Origin: Ceratorhiza oryzae-sativae
Lineage: Eukaryota > Basidiomycota > Agaricomycetes > Cantharellales > Ceratobasidiaceae
DNA: 48,096 bases
Direction: 5' to 3'
Assembly: GCA_030998015.1 (NCBI GenBank)
Contig: JARWMV010000114.1
Coordinates: 1-48,096 of the forward strand
The position numbers and the translations under genes are program-made. Every line of letters starts with the position of its first letter. The first letter of the stretch is position 1. This document shows positions 23,401 through 32,380 of this stretch, piece after piece. The notes under the pieces were generated by a model. It ran no database searches and was not told where the DNA came from. It worked only from the letters and a program-made list of their open reading frames with translations.

Positions 23401-23980
23401 AGTCTAAGGAGTCCAACTGAAGCTCCTTAGGTTCATTTGCATGCACGTGCAAGGGTTTTGTGATGCAGTGCTTCAAGCATATTGGCAAGTTGAACTTCAT
23501 GTCTTTTCCATCCCAATCAATGTTGGGGTTATGGAATTTGAGCCATGACATGCCCAGGACTAAATCATTTTTGCCAACGTTCACAACATAGGCACTGAGG
23601 ATTTCTTGGTGCTCCTGAATGCACAACTCAAAGGTGCAATAGTGGGTCACAGACCCTGAACTGATCTCCCTTCCATCAATAACTTGTAGTTTTTTTGGCG
23701 TTTTTAGGGAGACAGTGGGGATATGATATTGTTTAACAAGGTCTTCATGGATAAATACTGATGTGGCCCCTGAATCAATCATGGCCCATCCGTTGAATTT
23801 TTTCATACTATATGCAGACTTGTGTTCGGGGGTTATGTGCAGAGGGAATGCATGGAGGAAAAACTGTAGTTGTGATTGGTTTCCTAATGACATACATTCC
23901 ATTTCCATAATTTTATTTTCATTATGCACATTTTGTAACATAGCACCCAAGACCACCCCCCTGGCATGGTTTGAGCTCAT
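20450..23980 (-). pseudogene. gypsy1 Pol (protease, RT, RNase H, integrase, chromodomain)
   Basis: One 1177-codon frame runs from ATG at 23980 to a TGA inside the 3' LTR. It is interrupted by TGA at 22985, 22124, 21791, 21362 and 20570 (lowest coordinates). Domains in order: protease with WAMIDSGATSVFIHE; reverse transcriptase with CINYWRLNKMT and the intact catalytic YMDD in VVIYMDDILVFSKN; RNase H with ILETDASGYATGAVL; integrase with a zinc region (HCESCIRNKH), first acid in EEITYDLI, and the AYHPQTDGQSERANQ block with Glu; then a chromodomain, EFEVEQIIKS...YYVKWLGY. Its ATG overlaps the gag stop as ATGA. At 22985 and 20570 the sibling copy has CAA, so an ancestral CGA is likely. Confidence 0.92.
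20463..20475 (-). promoter_or_regulatory. Polypurine tract of gypsy1 copy B
   Basis: AAGGGGGGAAG on the minus strand directly precedes the 3' LTR. It is the expected primer site for plus-strand synthesis. The same tract borders the LTR at 34015 in copy D. Confidence 0.75.
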
Positions 23981-25368
23981 TCTTTTTCCAACTCATCATC
24001 AGTTGTTTCTACATCCTCAACTACTGCCTCGTATCCTGACATCTTGGCTGAGGGACATTTGGCGGCAACATGGCCATGCCCTCCACAGTTATAGCAGGTG
24101 TTTGTCCCCTTCCCTTTCCCTGCGCTATCTAGATCCATTGCATCTGGGTCCTTTGCCTTAGGGGCTGCCAGGGGGTGGTTATCCTTCTTTATGTCCTTGA
24201 AGGATTCTTGTACATTGGTGTTGCTGCCATCATAGTGGATGGTGGGAACTGTGAACCCCTTGGCATTGGGCCCAATGGCCACAATTTGACCCTTAACTGC
24301 CCTACCATCCTTGATCTTGTAGATCCGTTCCCCATTCTTGAACTTTTCCTTTTGGGAGCTGCTTTGGTGGGTAGTTGTCAGTTTACTAGAGGAGGCATTA
24401 TTGCTACTGGACTTGTTACCCCTGTGAGATGTCCTTTTGCTACCAAAGGAGATGAGGTGACAGTCAATCTCCAGGGCCCACTGTGTGAGCTGGGCAAATG
24501 TTTTTGTGTGGGGATCATAATTTTGGGCCACCATGCTGTCGGTCATGTCTGATGACAACCCATCATAGAACTGATCACGCATAGCTGCATTGTTGTAGTT
24601 GAGCCCAGTCGAATAGAGGTTGAACAGAGTGAGATAGTCTTGGACCATCTTGGATTGTTTCAGTTTCCACCATTTATTGTGGTTATTTTCTGTGTGGTTT
24701 AAATCCCCATAACAGGTAGTAAATTCCTGCCAAAACAGGTTGGCATCATGAAGCCACGGGATTGCAGTTCCAGGGTTTAAGATTTCAAATTCTTCATAGG
24801 AGTTGACCCATTCAGCTGCAGACCCTTTGAGGTATGAGGTGATAAAGGTGACCACTTGATTGGCTGAATGTCTGCTCATGTTTGTATTGATGTATTGAGC
24901 ACATGCGATTCTGAATGAGATGGCATCTTCTTGTTTTGTGCCATCAAATTTCTGAGGTGCAGCCATCTTGACTTTTGCGGTTGACCCACTGGAGGGAGCA
25001 GGTGCTGTTGGCTGTGGTTGGGCTGTACTGGAGGGAGCTAGTACTTGAGCAGCACCTGAGCCACCTGTGGAGGTGTTAATTTGCACTTCAATGCGCGTGA
25101 TAGTGGTTTGGAGAATGTCTAACATCCCCACTAGGTTGTTGACATTGGTGGCTAGTCTGGCCACGTCCACATCTACTTTTGTCTGATTGGTGGTGAGTTT
25201 GGCCTCAAGTGAGTCTGTGTAGGTTTTGTTATTGTGTTCAACATCTCCAATATTGTTTTGGAGATTGTTGGTTTGCTCTTGCAGTTCATCCATTGATTGA
25301 AGCATATAGATGACCTTATCTCCATCAGACATGTTTGCCCAGGCAGGGGCAGGAGTTGATGATGCCAT
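23977..25368 (-). CDS. gypsy1 Gag
   Basis: An intact 463-codon ORF follows ORF0. The N terminus (about residues 15-100) is a predicted coiled coil with Gln/Asn/Leu heptads. A Ser/Thr/Pro-rich linker follows, then a capsid-like domain around TSYLKGSAAEWVNSYEEF and LFNLYSTGLNYNNAAMRDQF. The C terminus has a CCHC knuckle, CYNCGGHGHVAAKC, at about residue 431. It would assemble particles and package RNA. The stop TGA overlaps the Pol start codon (ATGA at 23980-23977), suggesting termination-reinitiation or a frameshift for Pol expression. It is the only undamaged gypsy1 gene in the window. Confidence 0.9.
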   Translation of the reverse strand: MASSTPAPAWANMSDGDKVIYMLQSMDELQEQTNNLQNNIGDVEHNNKTYTDSLEAKLTTNQTKVDVDVARLATNVNNLVGMLDILQTTITRIEVQINTSTGGSGAAQVLAPSSTAQPQPTAPAPSSGSTAKVKMAAPQKFDGTKQEDAISFRIACAQYINTNMSRHSANQVVTFITSYLKGSAAEWVNSYEEFEILNPGTAIPWLHDANLFWQEFTTCYGDLNHTENNHNKWWKLKQSKMVQDYLTLFNLYSTGLNYNNAAMRDQFYDGLSSDMTDSMVAQNYDPHTKTFAQLTQWALEIDCHLISFGSKRTSHRGNKSSSNNASSSKLTTTHQSSSQKEKFKNGERIYKIKDGRAVKGQIVAIGPNAKGFTVPTIHYDGSNTNVQESFKDIKKDNHPLAAPKAKDPDAMDLDSAGKGKGTNTCYNCGGHGHVAAKCPSAKMSGYEAVVEDVETTDDELEKE

Positions 25369-25392
25369 TTCAGAAGGAACTAGAGTAGATTT

Positions 25393-26390
25393 TTAAAGGC
25401 GATGGAGATGGTATGGAAGTACAGGAAATTGGGAGCTGTTTTGATAGTAAAGGATTTTGTTTCCCTGCACAAGTCTATAGATTTCAAAATTTCCCACTCC
25501 TTTGAACCTTAGCCAAGTATCGTCCAAGTCCCAACTTTTGGTGTCTTGACAACGATATGGGCACTCCACCCTCTTCAGTTTAGTTTGATCCCGAAGGAGT
25601 GTTTCCTTGGGGAGGGTTGACTTGGGCTGCCAGAAGGGGTGCTTCTTCCTGAATTGGCAAGCTCGTGCCACTTAGAAAGGTGGGGTGAGGAAGGTCTGAT
25701 GGCGTTGAGAAGATGGGGAAGGCGTACTTGTGGGGTTCAATTGTTTCTTGGACTATAGCTTCTAGTCTGAGATGTTCTTGGAGGAGGGATAGGTAGTCCT
25801 CCTGGTGTTTGTGCAAACGCTCAGTTAAGTATGCACAACGGGCCTCAGCTTTGTGAAGTTTTTCACAGGTTTCTTTGTACTTATTCTGGTAATAACAGTA
25901 CCTGTCTTGGAAATTTTCAATAGTGTTTAACAGGTGACAAAGAAGCTGTTGACCAAGGTTCTCCAGCTTATAGCTGGTTGCGGGGGATGGTGTATGTAAA
26001 GGAATTTGTCCTTCTTAGGACAATAAGGGCAGTGCGCTGGGAAGGTGACTCTGTTTGCCTGATGGCAAATTTTGCACTCAGGGGCACCTGGCTCAGTGAC
26101 AAAGGCTTGTTGGGCGCATCCAACTCTTTGGGGGTGGACTTTGATAATTACTACTCAGTTGAAATTGATGTGCCCAGCTTCTTCAAGGATACTTTCAACT
26201 GAGTTGAGGGTGAAGCAGTGGATCAACAGGTGTCCAAACCACCCACACAGACGGCAGCGCTGGTCTTCTGTAAAAGGTTGTGCCACTTGAGGGCTGTGCA
26301 TTCTGTCAGAGACGTACTTGAGCAAGAGCAAGATAAAAGGAAAAATAGACCCTTTCCTGAGTCTATTGGAATAGGAAGGTGACCTCCGTT
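25393..26390 (-). pseudogene. gypsy1 ORF0 region in copy B
   Basis: Between the 5' LTR and gag the minus strand still shows the ORF0 pieces: the zinc knuckle CRLCGWFGHLLIHC (about 26250), the coiled-coil/Pro-rich segment 25580-25816, and a basic segment 25393-25671 that ends 24 bp before the gag start. A TGA replaces a Gln codon of copy A near 26155, and frame changes separate the pieces. Copy B therefore cannot make the full ORF0 product. Confidence 0.6.
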
Positions 26391-26635
26391 GCTCAGCTAC
26401 TTAAGGGCAATGAGCGACCCCACCTCTTGTCGATGAAAGAGATTAGAGAACCAAAGCTTGTTACAATGTGTGAGGGACCTGGCTATTCAAGGTTTCACAG
26501 AGGCGCGTATAGGGCAATGATATCTTGTGGCTGTGGATAGGTGGAGTAGGATTGGGGAAGGCAACAGGGAGTTATCTCGAGACAACGCCAACAGTGTTCC
26601 AGAAGTATCCCAGACAACACTGAGACTTACAATTG

Positions 26636-26652
26636 TCAAGAACTTGACCTGA
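26636..26652 (-). promoter_or_regulatory. Putative self-priming primer-binding site
   Basis: The 15 bases AGGTCAAGTTCTTGA (minus strand, next to the 5' LTR) are perfectly complementary to TCAAGAACTTGACCT in the LTR. That stretch lies where transcription should start, about 30 nt after the TATA box. No TGG-starting tRNA-complementary site is seen. This arrangement matches the self-priming used by Tf1/sushi-type chromoviruses. Copy A shows the same pairing. Confidence 0.6.
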
Positions 26653-27028
26653 TGTCAACAACAACAAGTCAGGTGACAAGAAAAATAGTAAGAAAGGAAA
26701 AGAACTTGTATTCGACAAGAGGTCAAGTTCTTGAGGAGTCCTCTGCAAACTTGACCCAGTTTATATACATAGTACAAGCCACATCATAACAAACAAGTCT
26801 GTACAGTGAGTCATGACTGATAAGAGATAGAAGCAGTAGAAGTGACTGCAAAACTGTGGAATTTCACATTGGAGTTGAAATACATCTTGGTTACCAGTCC
26901 GGAACATTCCCTGAGTCACATGACACAGATATACCATAAAAGGCAAGTATGTTTTGAAGATGATCTCATAAAATGTAGTAAATCAAGAAAATATTATAGA
27001 GTGGATATATGTGTGTCAGTTTGTGACA
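26653..27028 (-). repeat. LTR1, 5' LTR of gypsy1 copy B
   Basis: The LTR is 376 bp and followed by CATAC. On the minus strand it carries TATATAAA at 26767-26760. About 30 nt downstream is TCAAGAACTTGACCT (26734-26720), which is complementary to the sequence just inside the LTR. Confidence 0.93.
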
Positions 27029-27077
27029 CATACATCCACTTTTCTTGTGTTTCTCTTGCCTAATTACCAGTATACAG

Positions 27078-27630
27078 AGGATACTGGGCTTGATGAAGAT
27101 CATCTACAACATCAGCCCCAATCCACCACCTGCTGTATGCAGCGATGCCTCTTGTTACAGGAAGATTTCCTCAATGAAAAGCCACAGATTCAACTTATCC
27201 TTGAACAAGCTGGTCACATTTGTCTGTTTCTTCCCAAGCTTCACTGTGAGCTGAACCCTATTGAAATGTACTGGGGTTATGCAAAGCAATGTGAGTGCAA
27301 CCAATACCCATACAGATACTTTGACTCATATAATACAAAGTCTTCCAAGAAGAAGCAGATGGAACACTTACAAAGGCTCATGTACTTGTTCCACAATGCT
27401 TGGATAGGTGCAAAGTGGAGATGATTTGCCATTATTGGTGGAAGTCATGGCACTATGGACGCATACATGTAAGTGATCAGCTGAAGATCACTGTTGCATA
27501 TGAGTTGACCTACGTTTGTGCAAAGGGTTGGGCTTACAGGCAAGGATGCTGAGCAGGCAGTCAAAAAGTACAAATCTCATTGGTGCATCACACTCAAGAA
27601 GGCAGATGCAAGCTTATCATAGATACTTAA
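27078..27630 (+). pseudogene. DDE transposase, C-terminal exon
   Basis: Splicing from 20076 to 27078 (acceptor at 27076-27077) keeps the frame. The exon includes LLLQEDFLNEKPQIQLILEQ and LFLPKLHCELNPIEMYWGY, whose LNPIE carries the third catalytic Glu. Stops appear after about 27421. Further conserved-looking sequence (GLTGKDAEQAVKKYKSH) continues near 27530 in another frame. With the changes upstream the gene is inactive. Confidence 0.7.
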
Positions 27631-27872
27631 TATGGAATATTTGTAATCAGAATATACTAAGCGCTCAGGTACCTGTCACTAATTTCAAATGTAACACGTG
27701 ATGTTTCCATTTTGGGGGGCGGATTTTTGACATGTTCTCTGATCGAAACCAAAAGCACACCTCCGATTCTCCGCACCATGTTTGCTCGGTTCGCACTAAA
27801 ATAAAGGCCTAATTTGTATCTCATCGAGAGTTGAAAGTTGTCGAAAAATTTGCTTCCGTGAGCTCATCCGGG
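27631..27872. other. 3' non-coding end of the large DNA transposon
   Basis: This follows the last transposase similarity and precedes the right inverted repeat. It contains CACGTG at 27695 with the motif shared with 14069. From about 27715 it becomes noticeably CpG-richer. Confidence 0.5.
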
Positions 27873-27898
27873 AGGCGGTGACCTGGTGGGAGGCACTG
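27873..27898 (-). repeat. Right terminal inverted repeat of the 14-27.9 kb transposon
   Basis: Exact inverse of 14005-14030, followed directly by the TA duplication and the resumed Plavaka reading frame. Confidence 0.9.
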
Positions 27899-28082
27899 TA
27901 GACAGCACAAGCTCATGCCAGCGTCGGATGTCGTACGTCTGTGCCCCTTGGCACCGGTTATTCAGGGTAATGCCCCGCGAGACGTGGACCGTGATGGCGC
28001 GTTGGACCGCTTTTCGACGTTTTATCTCAATAAGTACCGTAACATCGACGATTTTATTTTTATGTTCTCCGATTGTTTTTAG
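27899..28082 (+). pseudogene. Plavaka transposase, last 60 codons
   Basis: When the two TA copies at 14003-14004 and 27899-27900 are treated as one target, the frame from the left part continues here without interruption to TAG at 28080-28082. The segment reads as the typical Plavaka C terminus, with RQHKLMPASDVV and FSTFYLNKYRNIDDF. Its CpG content is high, unlike the left part, so the two halves have decayed differently. No Plavaka terminal inverted repeat was recognised in the following sequence. Confidence 0.8.
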
Positions 28083-29526
28083 TGTTCGATTTTTATTTTA
28101 TTTTTTATGTTGCTTTTCCACGCGCTGAACGGCGCATCTCTTTTTTGTATTTTCATCAGGCTTATTATCATCCACTCGCAGAGTGTCGCATTATATACAC
28201 ATGAGTTCGCTTCGTTCTCACATCCAAGAGCTTAGAGCTTAGAGCACAGGCGGGGCGCAGCGAGAACGGCTGGAAAAGCGAGCGAACGCACCGTGAAATG
28301 AAAAGAGGAGCGGGCGCGTCGATCGTCCAGCAAAATGATCGACGCTGTCAAATTCCGCCGCTGGCAGCACCACGGGCTGTCGCGCACGTGGAGTGCTCGT
28401 CATCATGGCGATGACAAGACTTACCTGAGCTGGACGGTGAACCCACAAAGCCCTGCCGACGTCGATTTGGGAGCCCGGAAGGCATGCTGCACCGGACTGC
28501 GATCACGCCGGAGCGACCGTCCCCGGGTCGGAATAGGAGCTGGACCGTGACAAATCGCAAGCCTTGCGACCGATTTCTCCTCGTGCCGGTCGAGCTCGTA
28601 TGAGCGCTCGCAAGCGCTCAGAAATTGGACTTTCATTTCGGCAGCCTCAACCAGCTCAACGCACTCCTAAGGGCTAATAAGTGCTGGCTCGTTTTCCTGA
28701 TGCATACCTCCTGCACTTGCTCGCTGGAGTGGGGTCGATTTGATCTATTTGCCTCAACGTAGCCATCGCACCCATGCAAATTTACTGACGAACATGGTGC
28801 ATTACGTACGACTGAGAGGCGTCTCACCTGTACGTGGAGGTAGTTTTCGTTTGCGGATATACTGCAACCGAAACCATTTCAAAACACCCCAGTAGTTCCA
28901 GATATTGATGAGTAATGCGAACACATTGATTCACTGCCACAAAACCACTTGCCAATAGCAGACCTCGACATACATATTTGGATATCACTCAGTTTCCAAC
29001 TAAATGACATCGGAGTCCGATTCTGACCCGTGCCGGCCGAGCTCTGACGAGCTCTGGAAAGTCGTAACGATTGCGGCTTTCATTTCGGGGCCCTCGACCT
29101 GCTCAACGCGCTGTTTAGAGCCAACCAGACGCGACTCGTTTTCCTGATGTATCTGGTGCATATCTTACGGCTCTTGATACAACCATCGCAAGAAACCTGG
29201 CGCACCTGGTAAGCGCAGCAACTAGTTAAAAGCTGAGCTGCGTTAATACAAAAAGTTTTGGCAAGCGGGGCGTTGGGAGCGAGGGGACACAACTAGTGCG
29301 GGAGGCCGATGACGACCAGTACCCCTCACTCCGGGCACAGGCTACGCGTACAGTCACAGCGCGTACGCCACACGGCCAATCTGCCCGCTAACCCAAACGT
29401 AAACGCTACTCGTGTCGATAGCGAACACGTACGGCCTCGTCACCCGCACCGCGTCGTTCTCTTCTCAACCTACCATCACCCCGAAGCGACGCGTCTTGAT
29501 CCCGTTCCAGGCCAGCACGAAAACAA
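28083..29526. other. CpG-rich intergenic region with a diverged direct repeat
   Basis: Only short, unconvincing open frames occur. A block of about 170 bp near 28590-28760 is repeated in diverged form near 29030-29190; both contain GTGCCGG(T/C)CGAGCTC and CTCGTTTTCCTGATG. The sequence is CpG-rich, unlike the flanking transposons. It may include the 3' end of the Plavaka element and the upstream region of the DUF4246 gene. Confidence 0.45.
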
Positions 29527-31430
29527 ATGGCTTCCGCAGCGAAAACGATAGGACCTCTTCCCAACCCGTTTGGCGAGACGGAGGATCATTACTGGGATGG
29601 GGATGACGCAACGCCTGCCAAACCCGTATGTCCTCGTAAACACGCGATTTGTTTTCGGATGAATTTAATTCCTCCATCTCATAGCTTGTCGAACTAGAGA
29701 TGGTTCGACTCTCTGCCGCACTCCGCTCTAAACCATCTTGGTGGACCAAATTCCGCGACCCGGAGATTCTAGCCAGGTGGCGTGCAGAGGCACTGCAGCA
29801 GGCTGAGCTCATGAAAGAGTCGCATATTGATTACGTTCTCAAGGAACTGGACGGATATGCGAACCTACGCGACGAAGAGAGTGGCGCCGAGGTGTGTTTT
29901 ATTTTTTCACGCCCTTATAAGGGATTGACACGGTTTTCACCAAGGTGGCATGTTACGATTGCATCTGGCAGTCGGATCGTCTCGTGCCGACTGCCTTGAA
30001 GAATAAGCTCAAGTCGAGTGTCGCCAAACTCGAGAACGTACCCGACTCGGAAAAAGACTGGCACCCGAACTCGAACGGAAAGGTTCTGGATCTCGTCCAC
30101 CCATCATTGTATCCTGTCGTCTATGGACGTACTCTGGCATATCCAGATGAAGACAACAATCGTGACCCAGCTACGCTCAAGCCTATCCCGCCACCCGAAC
30201 TGCCCGAACCGGCCTCGCGATGGGCTCAGGACGCGAACTACCATACTTCCCAGAGGTTCCAGTGGCTGCCAACCGACTTTGCAGTTTCCAAGGACGGTAA
30301 AACTGTCGAAAGCCCGTGCTATATCAACAACATTCACCCTGAACGCCACCAAGATCTGCACAAGACGGTCGACGGCTTGGTCGGCGCGTTCTTGCCGCTG
30401 TTTGAGCGCGTTCTCACAGACTGCATACCCAAGAACGCTGCCGTCCCGGAACGCACAAATAACGGGTATTTTTATGAGGATGACTACATGCCTGCCCCAG
30501 ACTATCGGCAGTACGAGAATAACGACGATGAATACGATAGGTTGTATGAAGAGTGGTCCGAGAATCGGCCAATTTCGTTACCCGATGTCGGCGACGGATA
30601 CATTCCGGGCAGTTTGGAACGACGGAGCATTTGGTATTCGCTATCCGGAAGGACCATACAGGTTATCGTCAAGCTCGCCAACATTCATCTGGTCGCTATT
30701 GCACGTATTTTATACTTCCTCGTTTGACATGTAATCCAGACACCGGAAAAACCCACGTATGATGGTGGCTCGTGGCACGTCGAAGGCATGTCGAATGAGT
30801 CGATCGCAGTCTCGGGGATCTACTACTATGACGAGGAGAACATTACGGAAAGTCGGCTGGCGTTTCGAACTGCCGCCTCTATTCCTGGATCGTACGAGCA
30901 GAACGACGAACGTGGATGCACACTGACTTGGGGAATATCCAGGTACAGTGACATGATGGCTGGCTTTGTTTAGACATGCTTACTCAACTCGTCCTGTCGA
31001 AAGAGACGACCCATGTGTCAACGATCTCGGATCCGTCGTGACGTGCCAAGACCGAGCGATCGCTTTCCCCAATATCTATCAGCATCGGGTCTCGCCATTC
31101 GAGCTCAAGGACAAGACGAAGCCGGGTCGCCGAAAAATTGTCGCGCTATTTTTGGTTGACCCTGCGATCGTGATTCCATCGACGGCAAAAGTTCCTCCTC
31201 AGCAACAAGACTGGAGGGCAGGCGCGGTCGCTGAGAATGCGAAGCTGAAGGCCGCATTGGAGAAGTTGGCGCCCGAAGTGATCGATCGTATCAGTACGAT
31301 GGCTGAAGGTACGATGACGAGGGAGGAGGCAAATGCATATCGGCTGGAGTTGATGGACAAGAGGAAGATATTTGTCGCCAAGAACGATGAAAAGTTCTTC
31401 AATGTCGCGTTTAGTCTATGTGAGCATTAG
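29527..31430 (+). CDS. DUF4246 family protein (host gene, five exons)
   Basis: The proposed exons are 29527-29625, 29685-29891, 29945-30691, 30740-30942 and 30974-31430, giving 570 residues. Introns are 59, 53, 48 and 31 bp, all GT-AG; the last is unusually short, so its donor is uncertain. All junctions keep frame. Hallmarks of DUF4246 (PF14033) appear in order: LVELEMVRLSAALRSKP, KDWHPNSNGKVLDLVHPSLY, YPVVYGRT, YINNIHPERH, QVIVKLANIHLTPEKPTY, GGSWHVEGM, YYYDEENITESRLAFR, DLGSVVT, FPNIYQHRVSPFEL, FLVDPAIVIPSTAKVPPQQQ, and a terminal SLCEH. The HVEG and QHRVSP segments resemble the metal and 2-oxoglutarate-binding strands of cupin-type dioxygenases; the reaction is unknown. It is intact and CpG-rich, so it looks like a single-copy host gene between repeats. 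The start at 29527 was chosen because exon 1 splices into the conserved LVELEM. Confidence 0.88.
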
Positions 31431-32380
31431 GTATAAAAAGGCCAATGTCATGTGTCTACGATTTGATATCGAGTTGATGGGCGACACAACCATTTTGTTG
31501 GACATTTCTTGTAAGAGCGAAGCGCATATACAGTGGGCTGCACATCCACTGGGACATGTAACTTGACTACAGAAAAGTGGCTGCAACAGGCGAGGGAGAC
31601 GGAATGTGAGGAGCATGTATTAGTAGACTGTAGAGCTACATACAATGAGATGTGCTACAGAAAATTTCAGACCAGAGGTCCAATCCTGCAGCAAGATAAG
31701 ATCCAGACACTACCAGCTGCTGTCCCATTTGTTTTGTGAATTGGCACTCAAATGCTCAGGACAGATGGATATGGGCTTAATTGCCTGTTTCTTAACATTT
31801 TTTGCTGATATGAAGTGCATGAAACCTTTCTTGCACACATCTAGAGTATGCTTACAAATTCTTAGCTTGTCTGAATATGTCTTGAAGCTTGATACTTATA
31901 CTTAAGGTGTGTGTTATATGTAAAAATGTCTATGCCAGACTATAGCTTGATTGAGCTAATATACAGTGAGTTATGGACCAGGCAGTGCAGAGATCAGCAA
32001 AAACATGATTTTTGCCTGTGGTATTGGACCTACTACAGTGATACCACAAGTACCACAATGTACCACAATTAACCACAGAGTGACTACAATTGAATACAGC
32101 CCACATGGTCAGTACCAATCTTTCACAGCCAACCCAAGCCACCATACATGTCATGAGCCACAATCAAAGGTCTTGTGGCTAACCATCATTTTTCCTTTGG
32201 CTACCATTTTCATCTTGTGGCTTGACCACCTTCCTCTCATGAGTAAGCACCTCCACCAGCTTACTGAGCCTTGTCCTATTATTAGTCTCTTGCTTACTGA
32301 TCAATCACTGCCATTCAACTTACTCATGCAACTATTATTAGTAACTGGCTGACTGATCACCACCATTCTTTCTTACTCAT
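31431..32380. other. Region without a recognised gene
   Basis: This follows the DUF4246 stop. A 68-codon frame at 31533-31739 has a faint resemblance to the Cys/His tail of LINE-type polymerases (ECEEHVLVDC), too weak to call. Near 32038-32078 TACCACAA is repeated three times. Nothing else is recognisable. Confidence 0.4.

Larger units (their letters stand above)
20087..27028 (-). mobile_element. gypsy1 copy B, complete Ty3/gypsy chromovirus
   Basis: This is a full element of 6942 bp with two 376-bp LTRs and a CATAC duplication (20082-20086 and 27029-27033). Reading on the minus strand the order is 5' LTR, primer site, ORF0, gag, then pol with protease, reverse transcriptase, RNase H, integrase and chromodomain, a polypurine tract (AAGGGGGGAAG), and the 3' LTR. 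The integrase-last order and the C-terminal chromodomain identify a chromovirus-type Ty3/gypsy element. The pol frame has five TGAs and no frameshift that I can find. CpG is strongly depleted compared with copy A. Confidence 0.95.
20077..27077 (+). other. Transposase intron carrying the gypsy1 insertion
   Basis: GT at 20077 and AG at 27076-27077 bound an intron that would be 54 bp without the retrotransposon and its duplicated CATAC, a typical size for this genome. The flanking exons join in frame. The 6.9-kb element lies antisense to the host gene. Confidence 0.65.
14005..27898 (+). mobile_element. TA-duplicating DNA transposon (about 4.0 kb net), hosting nested elements
   Basis: The ends are 26-bp perfect inverted repeats beginning CAGTGCCTCCCACCAGGTCA, flanked by TA at 14003-14004 and 27899-27900. 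Subtracting LTR-C3 with its duplication (2908 bp) and the gypsy1 element with its duplication (6947 bp) leaves about 4039 bp. That remainder holds a DDE transposase gene on the plus strand. A roughly 40-bp motif starting CACGTGATGTTT occurs near both ends (14069 and 27695), in the same orientation. TA targeting and the DDE signature place it near the Tc1/mariner (IS630) group, but it is larger and spliced. It inserted in the last coding exon of Plavaka. Confidence 0.85.

Noticed and set aside
28239..28636. Several overlapping frames of 60-70 codons in CpG-rich DNA
   Set aside because: Open on both strands because stop codons are rare in GC-rich sequence; no motif and no splice structure.
31533..31739. 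Possible LINE polymerase tail
   Set aside because: Only a weak Cys/His pattern in a 68-codon frame; no reverse transcriptase nearby.
32038..32078. TACCACAA repeats as a CRISPR-like or satellite array
   Set aside because: Only three short irregular copies in a eukaryotic repeat region; no array structure.
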